From assembly GCF_036711975.1 (NCBI RefSeq), contig NC_091966.1:20653501-20717500 (forward strand): a stretch of DNA of 64,000 nucleotides, read 5' to 3'. Both the position numbers and the translations under genes were made by a program. This DNA comes from Onthophagus taurus. Taxonomy: Eukaryota; Arthropoda; Insecta; Coleoptera; Scarabaeidae. The first letter of the stretch is position 1, and each line of letters starts with the position of its first letter. This document shows positions 22,842-33,599 of the stretch, piece after piece. The notes under the pieces were generated by a model, which saw only the letters and a program-made list of their open reading frames with translations, searched no databases and was not told where the DNA came from.

Positions 22842-24255
22842 ATGGAAAACGACAATAAAAAAAAACGTAACGCAAATTATTCCAAACAAGAAATGGAACT
22901 GCTAATTGATTTAATTATAGAAAAAAAAACATAATAAAAAATAAAAAAAGTGACGCCGTTCACTGGCAGGAAAAGCATCAAGTACGTATGTACATAATTT
23001 TATTTAGTAATATGGAATAATGCTTCTACATCCGCTGTATTGCGTTATATAAAAAAAATGTTTTTTGGTTATTTTAGACATGGTGTGAAATAGCCCGGGC
23101 TATGATAGCCACTACAGGTATTGACCGGGATGTAAAAAGTGTCAAAGGGAAGTGAGAAAAAAGAATTCTATGATACGCATGAACACAATGAAGACCGGTG
23201 GGGGTCCTGTAGAAATTGTGTCCTTAACTCCTATTGAGGAAAAAGTGAAAGGTAAATTTACATTCGAATGATGTTAAAGTAGGTAAAAATGTTTATGCTT
23301 TAGGTCTCATACTATTATCAGTTGTTAGAATGCCATCAACATACGATTCAGATGTAATCACACTAATCACACATTCTGATTCTTTATTAACTGAGTTGGC
23401 GGTTACTGATGTAGAAGCAACAACTTCTACATCAGGCCTCTCACCTACTAGGAACGTTGTATTGGCTTTTACATCAGTAGATGCCAGAACACGTTAGTCG
23501 GAAGCAGAATGTGTGATTGAATGGAGCGCAACTGATGTCATTCCAACCGCTGGTGTAGAAGAGACAGCGGATACGCCACCATCACAAGTTGAAAATAAAG
23601 AAAATTGATCCTCTTGGACGCCTCAAAATTTAAAAAAGAGGAAAGCAAAATTCAGCTTCTAAACCAAGTAATTTATTCAATTATGTGTTAAATCATTCTA
23701 ATACTTTATTTTTATTAATAGAAACAGCCAATCAAAAAGTTCACAATGAATTCAACAAGCTCACAGAAAAACGTGTGGAATTAACTGAGTTGCTAATAAA
23801 GCAAGCTAAAGAAGAACACGCCAAAAAAATGGAGCTCTTGGATCTTCAAATATTATTAAAAACAGAAAGAGGCTGGCTTATTATAAAGATTTTTTATTGT
23901 TTATTAGATAATATTCTTAATGTTTAAAAAATAATAATAAATATTCTTTTCTTAAAACAAATTATTTTATTGTAAATTTGCAAAATAATCAATAATTTCG
24001 TTCCTACGTGTTCTGTCTTCGTTGCCCCGCTCTGCCGGAAGATGATTATCCCGTTCTTCAATCTCCTCCTCATTGGGTGGTAGATCGTCTTTCATATTAA
24101 TACACATGTTGTGTATTACCGCTGTAGCGACAATTAGAGGCTGCAATCTATAAATAATGAGAGTAGTATACATGACTGATTATTTCAGTATAAGGAAATG
24201 GTATACCTTTCAATTGAAATTCTTAGTTCCAACCGCAGCACTTGGAACCTTCCAT
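22842..24255. mobile_element. Harbinger transposon remnant with Myb/SANT gene and transposase tail
   Basis: Plus strand from ATG 22842: a Myb/SANT-like DNA-binding protein (NANYSKQEMELLIDLIIEKK, then an intron, TWCEIARAMIATTGIDRDVK, and a coiled coil at about 23710-23870, KVHNEFNKLTEKRVELTELL). It has stops and a frameshift. Minus strand from about 24255: the C-terminus of a HARBI1-type transposase in two exons (FQVLRLELRISIE, then LQPLIVATAVIHNMCINMKD). Convergent Myb and transposase genes are the standard Harbinger layout. The DDE core is deleted, so it is dead. Confidence 0.75.
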
Positions 24256-24445
24256 GTATCTCTCTTCTACTAACTAACGTATAGCGGATGTTTTGTTGAT
24301 CGCTTTGTTGTTGTAATTATGTTAGTTTATGTTATAATTTCTTTTTATGTTAATTTTTCGTTATTATGAGGATGCTTTGTAGGGGATATTCTCCCTGTAT
24401 GCATCCCGAACATGTAATAAATAAAATAAAAAAATAAAACAAAAT
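24256..24445 (+). mobile_element. Short LINE 3' end
   Basis: About 190 bp ending GTAATAAATAAAATAAAAAA, preceded by GTAGGGGATATTCTCCCTGT. This resembles the 3' untranslated tail of a 5'-truncated LINE. It abuts the Harbinger remnant exactly where the transposase similarity stops. Confidence 0.5.
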
Positions 24446-24755
24446 CTAAAAAATATTTAAGAAAGATTGTTAAGAAAATATTGAATTATACGTATGTATA
24501 TCATGAATATTTTGTTTGATAATTTAGCCAGTTTATCAAATTCATATCGGTTTTCCTTTGCAGAAACTGATTATATTAAACTTAACGAGCTCGAACTAGT
24601 CGAAGTAAATTCACGTTCTTCTTTTTCTTTCGTTCAAAAATGGATTTTCTTCTATGATATTCTCACTTGCGGGTAAGTATCTCAGATTGATAAATATTTT
24701 CCAATTGTACAGTTTCCTGTGATAACCGGGATGAAATGTTCTTGGTAGTAAACAA

Positions 24756-25018
24756 TAATTGTGACCTGGACTACGGAAAGGGGGTTTATGTGCGAAAGTA
24801 TAATTTTATTTCTACGAAAAAAAAATCTAAAATTAAAATTTGCATTTTACGTTTCTTATTTAAAGACATTAAACTTTCGATGCAAATAACTCAGCCGCGA
24901 AGATAGTTGCGAAGCTGAGGTTAAGTTCATTGAAAAGATCGCACTTTACACTATTAGAAGATTCAAAATCGACCTCTTCACACCTAAGCCCCCTTTCCAT
25001 AGTCCAGGTCACAATTAA
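24756..25018. mobile_element. MITE with about 35-bp terminal inverted repeats
   Basis: The ends ATTGTGACCTGGACTACGGA and CCATAGTCCAGGTCACAAT are inverse to one another and continue through AAGGGGG and CCCCCTT. Length is about 260 bp, non-coding, with TAA/TTA-like flanks. Confidence 0.7.
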
Positions 25019-25573
25019 TGACTATGAATGCCAGCGCAACATCACAAATTAAATTTAGGAGTGGTTATTGTACCGATTACTGCCACGTTTGAATTTGTCA
25101 ATACAAATTGAAAACGATTTTATAAAAAAATTAAAATATAGTGCAGTGGCCTAGTCAGATAGTAGATTGTTAGACAGTTCAATTTAATTTTTAAGTGTGG
25201 AAATTAGAAGACACTAGTGAATTGATAATGAAAACGTATGGTAGTGATTAAATACAAAAAATACTTTTAAAAAAATGTTTTTTTGTACTATTAAAAGTGT
25301 TGGAAGCAGATAAAACTACTTAAAGTAAACAAAATACTTAAAGCACATTATAGTATTTCAAGTACTTTTTATGTCAAACAAGAAAAAGTTTTCAGTAAAT
25401 ACAATGAAAGTACTTGAAGTAAACTACTTAAATTAATAAAGTACTGAATACTGTCCTTACATTTTTACTGCAAGTAGCTCAACTGTAGTTGTAGCAATGA
25501 TGGATAATTGTGGGGTGTTCCTATACATTTCTGAAACGTTTCTGGAACTTTCGCAGAGACTAGCAATGGGATA
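25019..25573. other. Gene-free spacer
   Basis: AT-rich. At about 25270-25450 there are scattered AGTACTT and TACTTAAAG-type short repeats in both orientations. No gene recognised. Confidence 0.4.
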
Positions 25574-27284
25574 TACCGGCTGTCCCGAAACTCAACGTCA
25601 AGCGGGCACCGGGTGAGAGGCGAACCTGAGCCAACCCATACCTGTTCTGGTAAAAATGAGAAAAAGGTTCCATGTCTCTTAGTTTGTTACGTGCCAATTT
25701 TGTGTTAACGCTTTTCTTATTTTTTAAACGAATACTTTCTTTGTTAGTAACACAAATTTCCATGCCATTTGTTGTTGTTTGTTTTTTTTGTTTGTTTCAG
25801 GCCAGCTCGGCGAACGATTATTCTTTTTTTGATCTTCCCGTTTTAATCCTTAAATTCCTTGTAGTTCCCTATTTCTTAAACTAATTTAAATTTTCGATTT
25901 TGATTTGTAGAGGTCGCGAGGAAATTTAAAATTTTTATCGTGGCGGGTATAATTTTTGGGGGTTTCAAGTATTTCGCGCATGTCAATTTTTTTTGAATCA
26001 GGCGATTTGGTTTTAGCCGTGTTAACCCGGAAATCGCTCTCTTTACAACAACCAGTTAAGGGGATTGTACGTGTACGACGATAGTATTGGGCGACATTTT
26101 GGAAAATTAGTTTTTTTTTGGATTTTGGGTGATCGCTATTTCCGATTATTTGGGATAATCGTTGTACGTCGGCATTTTTTTTTAATCAATAAATAAGTTT
26201 TTTTTTTAAGAAAAAAATTACGGAGAAATTCCGGATTTTGCACGCAATTCTTATTTAAGAACTTTTTTTTACTGGTTAAAACCTCACACACACGATTTCT
26301 AAAAACTCTATTTCTACAACACGTTTTTCTGCAAAAAATACGTTATTTAAAAAATTCACACTTTTGTATGTTATTTGTATTTACTTTTTATTTCCTCTTA
26401 ACTTTGTTAGAAGATGTGCCAGTCAATATGTCTTGCAAAAAGACTCTTTCAAATAAGGTTAATCTAAAGACAAAATTAAACAAACAAATTTATTTATTAT
26501 CAATTTTAGAGCATTATTTTCTTAAAACTAAGGCAAATGCTCAAATTATTTGCCGTCGGCACTAATACAAGGTCTACATCGTCACAGAAAAGATCTTTTT
26601 ACTAGTTGTGCAAATCTCTTTACATTTATTTCTTCTGCTGCTGTATAAATATTGTGGCTCAGTTCAATCAAAAACAGGCAATCATATTTATTAGGAAAAG
26701 AAAAATGGCAAGTGCAATACCATTTTGGAATCTTGACTAAACAGGCCATCTTTTAAAATAACTTGCCAAGGGTGTTGTACTACTCCTTTGTTGAGAAATC
26801 GTGTGTCAAACTTAATAGACATAAATTCTTTCAACTTTAACTCAATCAAACTAATACCTTTTTTTTTGCAAAACTAACGACCTTTGTTGTTCGATTTGTG
26901 ACTGCCATAGTAGCATGGTTCATTAGGAATACATTATTAAAAAATCACTATTAAATTGCGAACATTTCTGACCGTAGTACCTAAAGATATGATGTACGGG
27001 AACGATTTTTAACATTTTTAAAAATATGTCTATTACCACTTAACTAAAAGACATAGAATTAAACTAAAATTAGAACTAACACTTGCACTATCACAAGAAC
27101 TAACACTAGACCTAGAACTAGAACGTTTCGGCTGCCATGTTGCAACCGTCTTCAGAAACAAGTTCGAAGTGACTTCACTTCGAAGGTTGGTTAATATCAT
27201 AGAATTTTTTTCTTATTTTTACCAGAACAGGTATGGGTTGGCATCTCACCAAGTGCCCGCTTGACGTTGAGTTTCGGGACAGTA
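25574..27284. mobile_element. Complete-ended transposon with about 110-bp TIRs, non-coding
   Basis: The left end (TACCGGCTGTCCCGAAACTC, then AACGTCAAGCGGGCACC) is the inverse of the right end (GTTGAGTTTCGGGACAGTA). The match extends through CCCATACCTGTTCTGG and GGTAAAAATGAGAAAAA into TCCATGTCTCTTAGTT. It is 1.7 kb with no recognisable transposase. The right arm is split by a small insertion at about 27056-27206. A truncated relative lies at 13916-14385. Confidence 0.7.
27056..27206 (-). mobile_element. Short insertion with 8-bp duplication and hammerhead-like motif
   Basis: The sequence interrupts the transposon arm and is flanked by ATAGAATT on both sides. On the minus strand it carries CTGAAGACGGTTGC, a 6-nt loop, then GCAGCCGAAACG. 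This is followed by a tail of degenerate GTTCTAG-like units. Similar CTGA-GA ... GAAAC motifs occur at 35.8 and 40.05 kb. Confidence 0.5.
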
Positions 27285-27412
27285 CTTATTGTTATTCAAA
27301 ATACTCATGTTTCACTTTTTTATTAAATAGCTTTTTTATTTACGTACTTTTATTAACTTTGTAAATACAAACACCTAGAAGTATTAATTCATTTAAAAGA
27401 ACGCGTTTATTT

Positions 27413-28363
27413 TTATGGATTATTCATTAAATCTTCTCCAAGAGGTCTTATAATAAGTTCTGACACCTAAAATTAATTTAATAACATCAAAATTTATCTG
27501 AAAACTATTTCCAATATAACTTACATGAACTCGTTGTGGAAGAGATAATAAATAAACAATGGTATCTGAAATATCCTCACTGTATAAATGAGGCAGTTTA
27601 TCGTAAATTCTATCATTCATTTGTTGAGGAACTCCACTCGCAATCATAATATCTGTTTTAACCAATCCAGGACTCAACGTTTACAATATTCAAAAATTAA
27701 TTCATCTCATTTCAAATTACAAAATCATAATAAACCTACAGTAATTTTTATTTTACTATTCATCCTTGCAAGTTCAACTCGAATATTTTCCGTCATAGCC
27801 ACCAACGCACATTTTGAAGATCTGTACATAACCGCATTTGGATCTCCGAGATCATAATAACCCGCAACGCTGTTAATGTTAATTATATGACCGTCAATGT
27901 TGTTCTCTTTCATTATTTTTACTGCCTCTTTGCAAGTAATGGCGAGGCTCATGAAATTGGTGTCCATTATGTTTTTCCAATCTTGTAACTCTCCGTTAAG
28001 TACAGAAGCAGCAACGTAAATACCGGCATTATTAATCAAAACGTGAACGGGACCAATGTTTTTCGTCACCCAATCGAAACCATCGATTATTTCTTGGGGG
28101 TTTGTTAAATCGACACTTCGAGCAAATAATTTTTCGTTATGATTTGTGACTAAATTTTCAATTCGTTCTTTTCTTCTAGCGAAACCAACCACCTAAGAAA
28201 AATATTAATTTGTAATTGATTTGGATAGATTGTTAATAATATTGAATATTAATAAAATTACCTTCATTCCTATATTTAATAAAGATTTTACAGTAGCTGC
28301 GCCTATTCCTGCACTAGCACCCGTCACTATTGCAACTTTGTCTTTTAAATTATTTAACATCAT
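27413..28363 (-). CDS. SDR-7: short-chain dehydrogenase/reductase with lost intron-2 acceptor
   Basis: Minus-strand exons by homology: 28363-28262, 28192-27740, 27680-27525 and 27466-27413 (254 codons, frame open throughout). It starts MMLNNLKDKVAIVTGASAGI. The cofactor loop, NNAG, NSVAGYYD and YRSSK are all present. In SDR-6 intron 2 ends GTAG before ACGTTGAGTCC; here the same spot reads GTAA, so the acceptor AG is missing. Neither a nearby AG nor reading through keeps the frame: read-through stops within about six codons, before the PG turn. Either it uses a rare acceptor, or it makes a C-terminally cut protein, or it is a very young pseudogene. Assembly error is also possible. Otherwise it is a sister copy of SDR-6. 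Confidence 0.75.
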
Positions 28364-28677
28364 TTTGAATGATCTTGTGGCAATTGGCGATTATTATATA
28401 CTGCACTGTTTATTGGTGTTGGATACACGCTAAAATACAAATAATTCCGTTAAAAATATTATAGCCGTGTTAACTAGGAGATAATAAATTGCACAATCAT
28501 GTCAATAAACATTAGATAATTATAGCATTTACGATTGTCATTGTAGTACTGATAGCGTCTAAAACTTGAATAATTACGGTAAAATTATATTTATCAAAAA
28601 GTTACTTTTATTTAAAAAAATCTTAAAATAACAAGTTACTTTTTTAATTAAAATTAATTAAAGATTGAATTCTTAAT

Positions 28678-29627
28678 TTATTTCTGCCCAATTGGTTTTA
28701 TGATAACATCAACAACCTAAAAAGAAACAATAAAAAGCATAATACTAAACCAAATCTAATTTTTTATTTCTTTTTACCTTGACATGTGGAGGATTACTCA
28801 AAATATACTTAACAGCGTTTGTAACGTCTTCCACGTTTAAAAAAGGTAACGTTGTCTTGAAATTTTTATCAAATTCCTCTTTAGTAAACACACCACTTGA
28901 CACCCAAATATCTGTCTCAACAATACCTGGACTAACACTCTAAAACAAAACCAATATTATGTAAACATTAAAATGCAGATTTATAAGTATATATTTAATA
29001 CCGAAACTCTAATTTTTGAATTAAGTCGTAACAAATGCAACCGTATACTTTCAGAAAGAGCTTTCAATCCATGTTTTGAAGCAATATACATATCGAACGC
29101 ATCCACATCGTCAACTTGATGACCAGCAGTACTCCCGATATTGATAATAATTCCATCGATATTATTTTTCGTCATTTGGAATATTGCTTCACGGCATGTT
29201 ACCGATGCACCGATAAGATTCGTGTCTATAGTGTCTTTCCAATCTTTGATAACTCCGTCTATTATATTGTTTTTACCTGAAATTCCTGCATTGTTAATCA
29301 AAATTGTTAACGGTCCAACATTCTCTTCTATCCATTTAAATGAATTTATAATTTCCTCGGGTTTTGTTACATCGCATTTTAACGCATGAAGCGTTCCTTT
29401 AAATGAGCGCTTTTGCGTGATTTCTTCTATTTTTTCTTTACCTCTTGCTAAACCAACCACCTTGAATAAATTGAAGATATATTTTTTGAGAAATGAAGAA
29501 TTATACAGAATTAAAAAGAAGGTATTCTTACTGTTATTCCATTATCCAAAAGCATTTCTGTTATATTTGCACCAATTCCGGCACTAGCGCCGGTTACAAC
29601 AGCTACTTTATGTTCGTATTGGTTCAT
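28678..29627 (-). CDS. SDR-8: divergent short-chain dehydrogenase/reductase, four exons
   Basis: Coding exons on the minus strand: 29627-29532, 29460-29002, 28939-28778 and 28716-28678. All are phase 0 with GT-AG; 251 residues from MNQYEHKVAVVTGASAGIGA. NNAG, the NIGS serine, YIASK and the PG turn are present. It differs from its neighbours: ALKCDVTKPEEI replaces the FAR.VDLT block, exon 3 is two codons longer, and the C-terminus is short (IIKPIGQK). It has LARGKEK where others have FARRKEK, so the cofactor pocket may differ, though one Arg remains. It shares the intron plan, so it is an older branch of the same array. Substrate unknown. Confidence 0.9.
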
Positions 29628-32113
29628 GCTTCCTAAATAAAATTTGTTTGTGCCATACGAATTTAAATAGTTTTGATTAATAAAAAAACATCAAGGTTAT
29701 CTTAATACTTAAAATTTAATAGTTACATAACGTATTGAAATTTTACACAGAAAAGTTACGATTGAATGATTCGCATAAAATAATCATGACCGCTTATTTA
29801 GTATTTTTGTATAAACAATTTTTTTGACATTCGATTCGTACTATTTGTTAAATGTCATATTTCATTTCATGCAAATTTTTATGCAAAAGGAAAATTTAAC
29901 GCTGAATTTTAATAATAGCAATCATTTTAATGAAACACTATAGAATGTGACAAGCGATAATATATTATTTTTTATTTTAATAGTGTCCGCTTCATGTACG
30001 TTTTCTTTAGAAATAATTGATGCAAAAATTTCAACTTTAGAATTCAAGGACTTAATGAATAAGGAACCAAAACATATTCTTGTTCACCATCAGAAACAAT
30101 TTCATAAGCGAAAAGGCTTGATGGAACGAAAACAAAGAAAAAGATGAATCCCTTGATATTGTATTTTTCTGTGTTTTTGAGTTGAGTTTGTGACTGGGAG
30201 AAGTGCTTTCAGTCTGCATTGAATCTTCAGATCAATTGATGCTTTTAAACGTTTACACTGACCGGTTGTTGGAAACGGGGAAGGCTTCTATACGATTAAA
30301 TTTTTTTCTTTAACTTTAGTTGGTTTGCCTATCCCCTTATCTTTGTTTTGTTGTATTATTGAGGTCGTAACAAGTTGTTTTGAGTTCATTATCATTTTAC
30401 TAGTTATTAATACATTATAATGTTTGCTAATCATTTAAATTTACTAATTATGTATTACGAAGGAATCCCGCAATGAGTAATTTTCAAAAATTTGTTTTTC
30501 AAAAACTAATAGGTATTATTAAACACTTACTCTCTTTGTTTTAATTTGGTGTTATTTTTTGAAATTTGGTTTTACGTTATCCAGTAGACATAACATTCTT
30601 CTTCTCAATAAAATCTCTTCCGGACATTTCCAGGTTATCGTGTTCGACATAACATTTTCTTTAGAGCTGGTTTAAACTGGTTTCTATTGTTACTATAATA
30701 TAAAGATGAAGCTAAATGGTTTCAAATTAAGTTCTTGTGTAAAAATTTTTGAAAATAAAGGCCATTTCATTGCTAGTAATTACTAGAATTAACTGTCCGC
30801 TCCAAAGACGCGGAATACAAATAAAACGCGTTAAGTTTAATTAATTGTTTAGTTTAAGGAAACGTTCAAATAATAATTAACTTAAATTTACTTCTTTCAA
30901 TTAGAATGTGATAACTAAAGATAGTTCCGCAATGAAAATCAGGAATTACGTCGCAAGATTCTTGAAACTGTCGCGGAGTTACCAGAATTTTAGCGTGACT
31001 TCGATTACGAGTTAATCAGAATTGCATGAAGAACTAAGAAATTAAAAACGCAGCTGCGTACATCTTTCGTTATTACCATTCATGTGACGTCAGGGATGGC
31101 ACCTGCTACGAATGTAACATTAGATAAAGGTGTAACTCATTCTTAAGAATAGCTTGGTGTTTTTCCCTGTTGGCTTTGCAGTTTCTTTTCTTCCTACTAA
31201 GTGAATTATTACATATGAACTCCACAACAAACAAACTTGATAGGCTGATAATTCAGCTTTTATTCAAATAGGATTTGAAATCTTTTAAATCTGCTGCAAA
31301 TACAAGCCACATAGTTATCGAATACGTCTTAGTATTTAATTTTATTAGGATTATTTAAAAAATCAGCTTAATGTCGTGGTGGTTTACATTACTTAATTGC
31401 CTAATAACTAGTTTATAACTAGTTTTGATTTAGAAGTATTCAAGAGGAATAAGCAACTGATTGGAAGTGTGGAAAATATGTCAAACGCATTACTTCACAT
31501 CCTACTTAATTGCTTTAATACATACAGTACTTTTGCGAATATCTTTAACAAATTGACAAATGAGTATTTGATTGTAGAACTTTCTTTCTCATTCAAACAA
31601 GATTAAAATTACATCACTATGTTTGTATAACATTGAATGGTCTTTAAAAAAATATGCGTAGCTTTTAGTGCAAAACTTTCAATGGGATCGGATTTATCGG
31701 TATTGGGTCATACACGCTTCATACATGTTTTGTTTTGAAACTGTCATACCGTAAGCGCTATCTAACGGACAATTTAACTTGTTTCCGACTGTACACCTCC
31801 TACGTCACAGAAAAGCCGCGAAATTATTTCGTTTGAATACTTGCTATTTTCCACTTCAAATTACGCAAAATATAAATTTTATCAATAGATTTCTTTTATG
31901 TTGTGTTCATACATATACTTGCATACATACGTATATATTTACGTAAAAATTGTCTCTAAATTTAATTAGTGTGTATGACTCCATTTATGTTCCAAGATAT
32001 GTTAATCTTGACATATTACACTTATGATTGTTTCCATTCTTTTTATTGGATCATTTTTTTATTAAATACAGTGAAATACATTTTATTACAAACATAAAAA
32101 TTGCACAATAAAC
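29628..32113. other. Large intergenic stretch with no clear gene
   Basis: About 2.5 kb, AT-rich. It holds the short repeat at 31939-31986 shared with 14488. An open stretch at about 29947-30147 is preceded by an AG acceptor-like site and encodes a hydrophobic start and a basic end (FHKRKGLMERKQRKR). It lacks an ATG, so it is only a possible exon. Nothing else is recognised. Confidence 0.45.
31939..31986. repeat. Short dispersed repeat shared with 14488-14535
   Basis: Same block of about 45 bp as near 14.5 kb (CTCTAAATTTAATTAGTGTG and TATGACTCCATT) in the same orientation. Flanks differ. Confidence 0.6.
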
Positions 32114-33116
32114 CTAACCAAATTGTTTAAAATCTTCTCCAGTAGGTCTTATGATAAGCTCAGAAATCTAAAATATTAAAAAAGGAAAATATTAAGCTTT
32201 CAATAATTTAAATTAGTACTTACATGAACACGTTGAGGTGTGGATAAAACATAAACAACCGAGTTTGCAACATCTTCACTTAAAATATATGGAAATTTCG
32301 AATAAAAAGCTTCACTTGCTTGTTCGCCATGGTTCACAGAAATAATATCTGTTTTTACAACACCCGGACACAAAGACTATAATATTAAAAAAAAGTAAAT
32401 ACTTAAATTAACTAAAAACAATCAGCTTACAGTTATTCTAATTTTGCTATTCATTCTGGCTAATTCAACTCGCACATTCTCTGTCATAGCTCTTAATGCG
32501 ATTTTAGAAGACCTATACATAACATTACTAGGTATCCAGGGATCATAATAACCAATAGTGCTGTTAATATTGACGATATAGCCGTCAATATTATTCTCCG
32601 TCATGATTTTTACAGCTTCTTTAGAGGCTATTGCATAACTCATAAAATTAGTATCCATGATTTGTTGCCAAGTTTCTAATTGTCCCGTTAAAACTGACGA
32701 GGCAATAGCTACACCTGCGTTATTAATTAAAACGTGTACAGGACCGACATTTTTGGTAACCCAAGCGAATCCGTCGATAATATCTTGGGACTTTGTTAAA
32801 TCGACGCATCGAGCAAATAATTTTCCGTTATGATTATCAACTAAGTTTTCAATTTTTTCTTGTCTTCTTGCAAAACCAACCACCTAAAAATATTTAAATA
32901 TAGTTATTGAGTTTTAAAAATACTAAATAAGTTAATATTATACGAAACAAACGTATACTAACGTAAATATAACTAACGTTAGGACATATTTCGTAAAAAT
33001 AGTATTTATTAAATTAATCTGACCTTCATGCCTAGATTTAACAAGGCTTTGACTGTAGCAGCTCCAATGCCAGCGCTAGCACCTGTTACAATCGCCACTT
33101 TATCTTTTAAATCCAT
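32114..33116 (-). CDS. SDR-9: short-chain dehydrogenase/reductase, DHRS11/farnesol dehydrogenase-like, four exons
   Basis: Coding exons on the minus strand: 33116-33024, 32883-32431, 32376-32224 and 32167-32114. All are phase 0 with GT-AG; 250 residues from MDLKDKVAIVTGASAGIGAA. The cofactor loop, NNAG, NINSTIGYYD serine, YRSSK and the CPG turn are visible, and FARRQEK suggests NADP(H). Exon 3 has SLCPG and is one codon shorter than in SDR-6/7, a feature shared only with SDR-10. The two proteins are near-identical over much of exon 2, and the similarity extends into the 5' flank for about 300 bp, so they are recent duplicates. A TATA element lies 109 bases before the ATG. Confidence 0.92.
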
Positions 33117-33224
33117 TATAAACACACTATATCTCGAAAATAATCTTAAAAATCTGTGTGGAATAAATTTTAAGTTACCGGTTTGAGTTTGCAAAGCAAA
33201 TCACTGACAAATGTTACAACATGG

Positions 33225-33234
33225 TTTATATATA
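33225..33234 (-). promoter_or_regulatory. TATA box of SDR-9
   Basis: TATATATAAA on the minus strand, 109 bases upstream of the ATG. It is preserved at the same distance in the paralogous SDR-10 flank, together with the adjoining CACTTATC and GATTACGCTAAATTGATAAT blocks. Confidence 0.5.
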
Positions 33235-33599
33235 CGTGACATGAGTGTAGGAAGAGATAAGTGCATGATTACGCTAAATTGATAATCGCGATGCTTTGCG
33301 CTATATCTTGCTTCGTCATCTATCTTGATCATGTATAAATTGTTTGGCGAGAGAAATACAAAACATAGTATTGTGTATCTTATTTTAAATTTAAAACATG
33401 ATGAAATACAAGGGTTTATTTTTAACATCAGATAATCTAATAAATATTAATATGATTAGTTAACGATCCGTTGCGGTGGTTAAGGCATCTAAAACAGCCA
33501 TTTCGATTTTTTGATGCGGAACTATGGCCAATCAACTATGGCCGGAATCTCATACTTGAGATCGTTCTTCATCTAGTCTTTATATCAAATCTTTTTCTA
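33235..33599. other. Duplicated 5' flank of SDR-9
   Basis: About 33235-33450 matches the flank of SDR-10 (47137-47330) in blocks. It includes GATTACGCTAAATTGATAAT and TTGCTTCGTCATCTATCTTG. The rest is unique AT-rich sequence. No gene. Confidence 0.6.
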
